DNA from: an uncultured Lachnospiraceae bacterium
GTDB lineage: Bacteria > Bacillota > Clostridia > Lachnospirales > Lachnospiraceae
Assembly: GCA_950097145.1 (NCBI GenBank)
Contig: CATNCF010000006.1
Location: 26,625-90,624, forward strand
DNA: 64,000 bases
Reading direction: 5' to 3'
Shown here: in pieces, positions 63,864 to 64,000 of the stretch
Position numbering within the stretch: position 1 is the stretch's first letter
Layout: each line of letters opens with the position of its first letter
Program-made: the position numbers and the translations under genes
Notes under the pieces: generated by a model
The model's database searches: none
Seen by the model: only the letters and a program-made list of their open reading frames with translations
Told to the model about the DNA's origin: nothing

Positions 63864-64000
63864 ATAGGCGCAGATGCACCTTGCTACGAAAATAAAACTC
63901 GTAGCCAGGAACTGAACCTTGACAACAAATGTTTTCAACAATCATGAAAGCATAGCTATAAAGCAGTCAGATAAGATAGGCTGCTTATGGTGACATATTG

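Larger units (their letters stand above)
24858..64000. mobile_element. Integrative and conjugative element, left part
   Basis: From the 3' end of rlmD to the window end: partition genes, Toprim protein, iterons and candidate oriT, MobC/relaxase, VirD4, VirB6-like, PrgI, VirB4, cell-wall hydrolase, SNF2/methylase protein, sortase and LPXTG adhesin, SpoVG-like protein, ECF regulon. The set and order match clostridial ICEs with CD1108/CD1110/CD1112/CD1115/Maff2 family proteins. Almost all genes are on the plus strand. No integrase, excisionase or right end is visible, so the element extends past 64000. Confidence 0.9.

Noticed and set aside
1..64000. tRNA or rRNA genes
   Set aside because: No cloverleaf with TTCGANTC-type arm or conserved rRNA sequence was noticed on either strand when reading through.

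Overview
The window comes from a low-to-mid GC Clostridia chromosome, most likely Lachnospiraceae. The support is the spc/alpha ribosomal operon order (rplE to infA, then rpmJ to rplQ), a four-cysteine S14, an enlarged L17, MutS2 and YhaM, and a conjugation module of the clostridial CD1108/CD1110/CD1112/CD1115/Maff2 type. No database search was run; family names come from motifs and gene order.

Positions 1-6357 hold the end of the spc operon, closed by a strong terminator after infA. Positions 6358-11300 are a decaying accessory island between infA and rpmJ. It contains a sigma-factor gene broken by one stop codon, a convergent HTH regulator also broken by one stop codon, a short chimeric flagellin fragment, and a giant flagellin gene (about 1017 codons) interrupted by a 157-bp TA-flanked palindromic MITE-like element. 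Removing the element restores the frame exactly. A consensus promoter then restarts the alpha operon (rpmJ, rpsM, rpsK, rpsD, rpoA, rplQ; 11305-15346).

Positions 15449-24884 are chromosomal: an unknown coiled-coil protein, a minus-strand operon mutS2 - response regulator - histidine kinase, and a plus-strand run of a membrane-anchored HtrA-like protein without its catalytic His and Asp, yhaM and rlmD. mutS2 and the htrA-like gene appear to be transcribed from divergent promoters sharing one palindromic -35 hexamer.

From about 24850 to the window end lies the left part of a large integrative and conjugative element (ICE), inserted at the 3' end of rlmD. It carries a ParB-like protein and a ParM/ParR-like partition pair; a 1512-residue LPXTG adhesin and its likely sortase; a Toprim protein; an iteron array and candidate oriT; a MobC-like protein and relaxase; PcfB/DUF3801, VirD4, Maff2, VirB6-like, PrgI and VirB4 proteins and a 3D-NlpC/P60 hydrolase; a 2148-residue methylase/SNF2 helicase; a double SpoVG protein; cargo (fluoride channel, cupin, DNA cytosine methyltransferase); and an ECF sigma/anti-sigma pair with two identical-architecture promoter sites. 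Integrase and right end are outside the window.

The most striking observations are two genes nested inside larger ICE genes in another frame, each with a near-perfect ribosome binding site: a methylase-associated protein inside dcm, and a TnpV-like protein inside the disordered linker of the giant helicase. Others are the 32-bp-periodic iteron array, the leader-peptide attenuator ahead of the Maff2 gene, and the ECF promoter pair.
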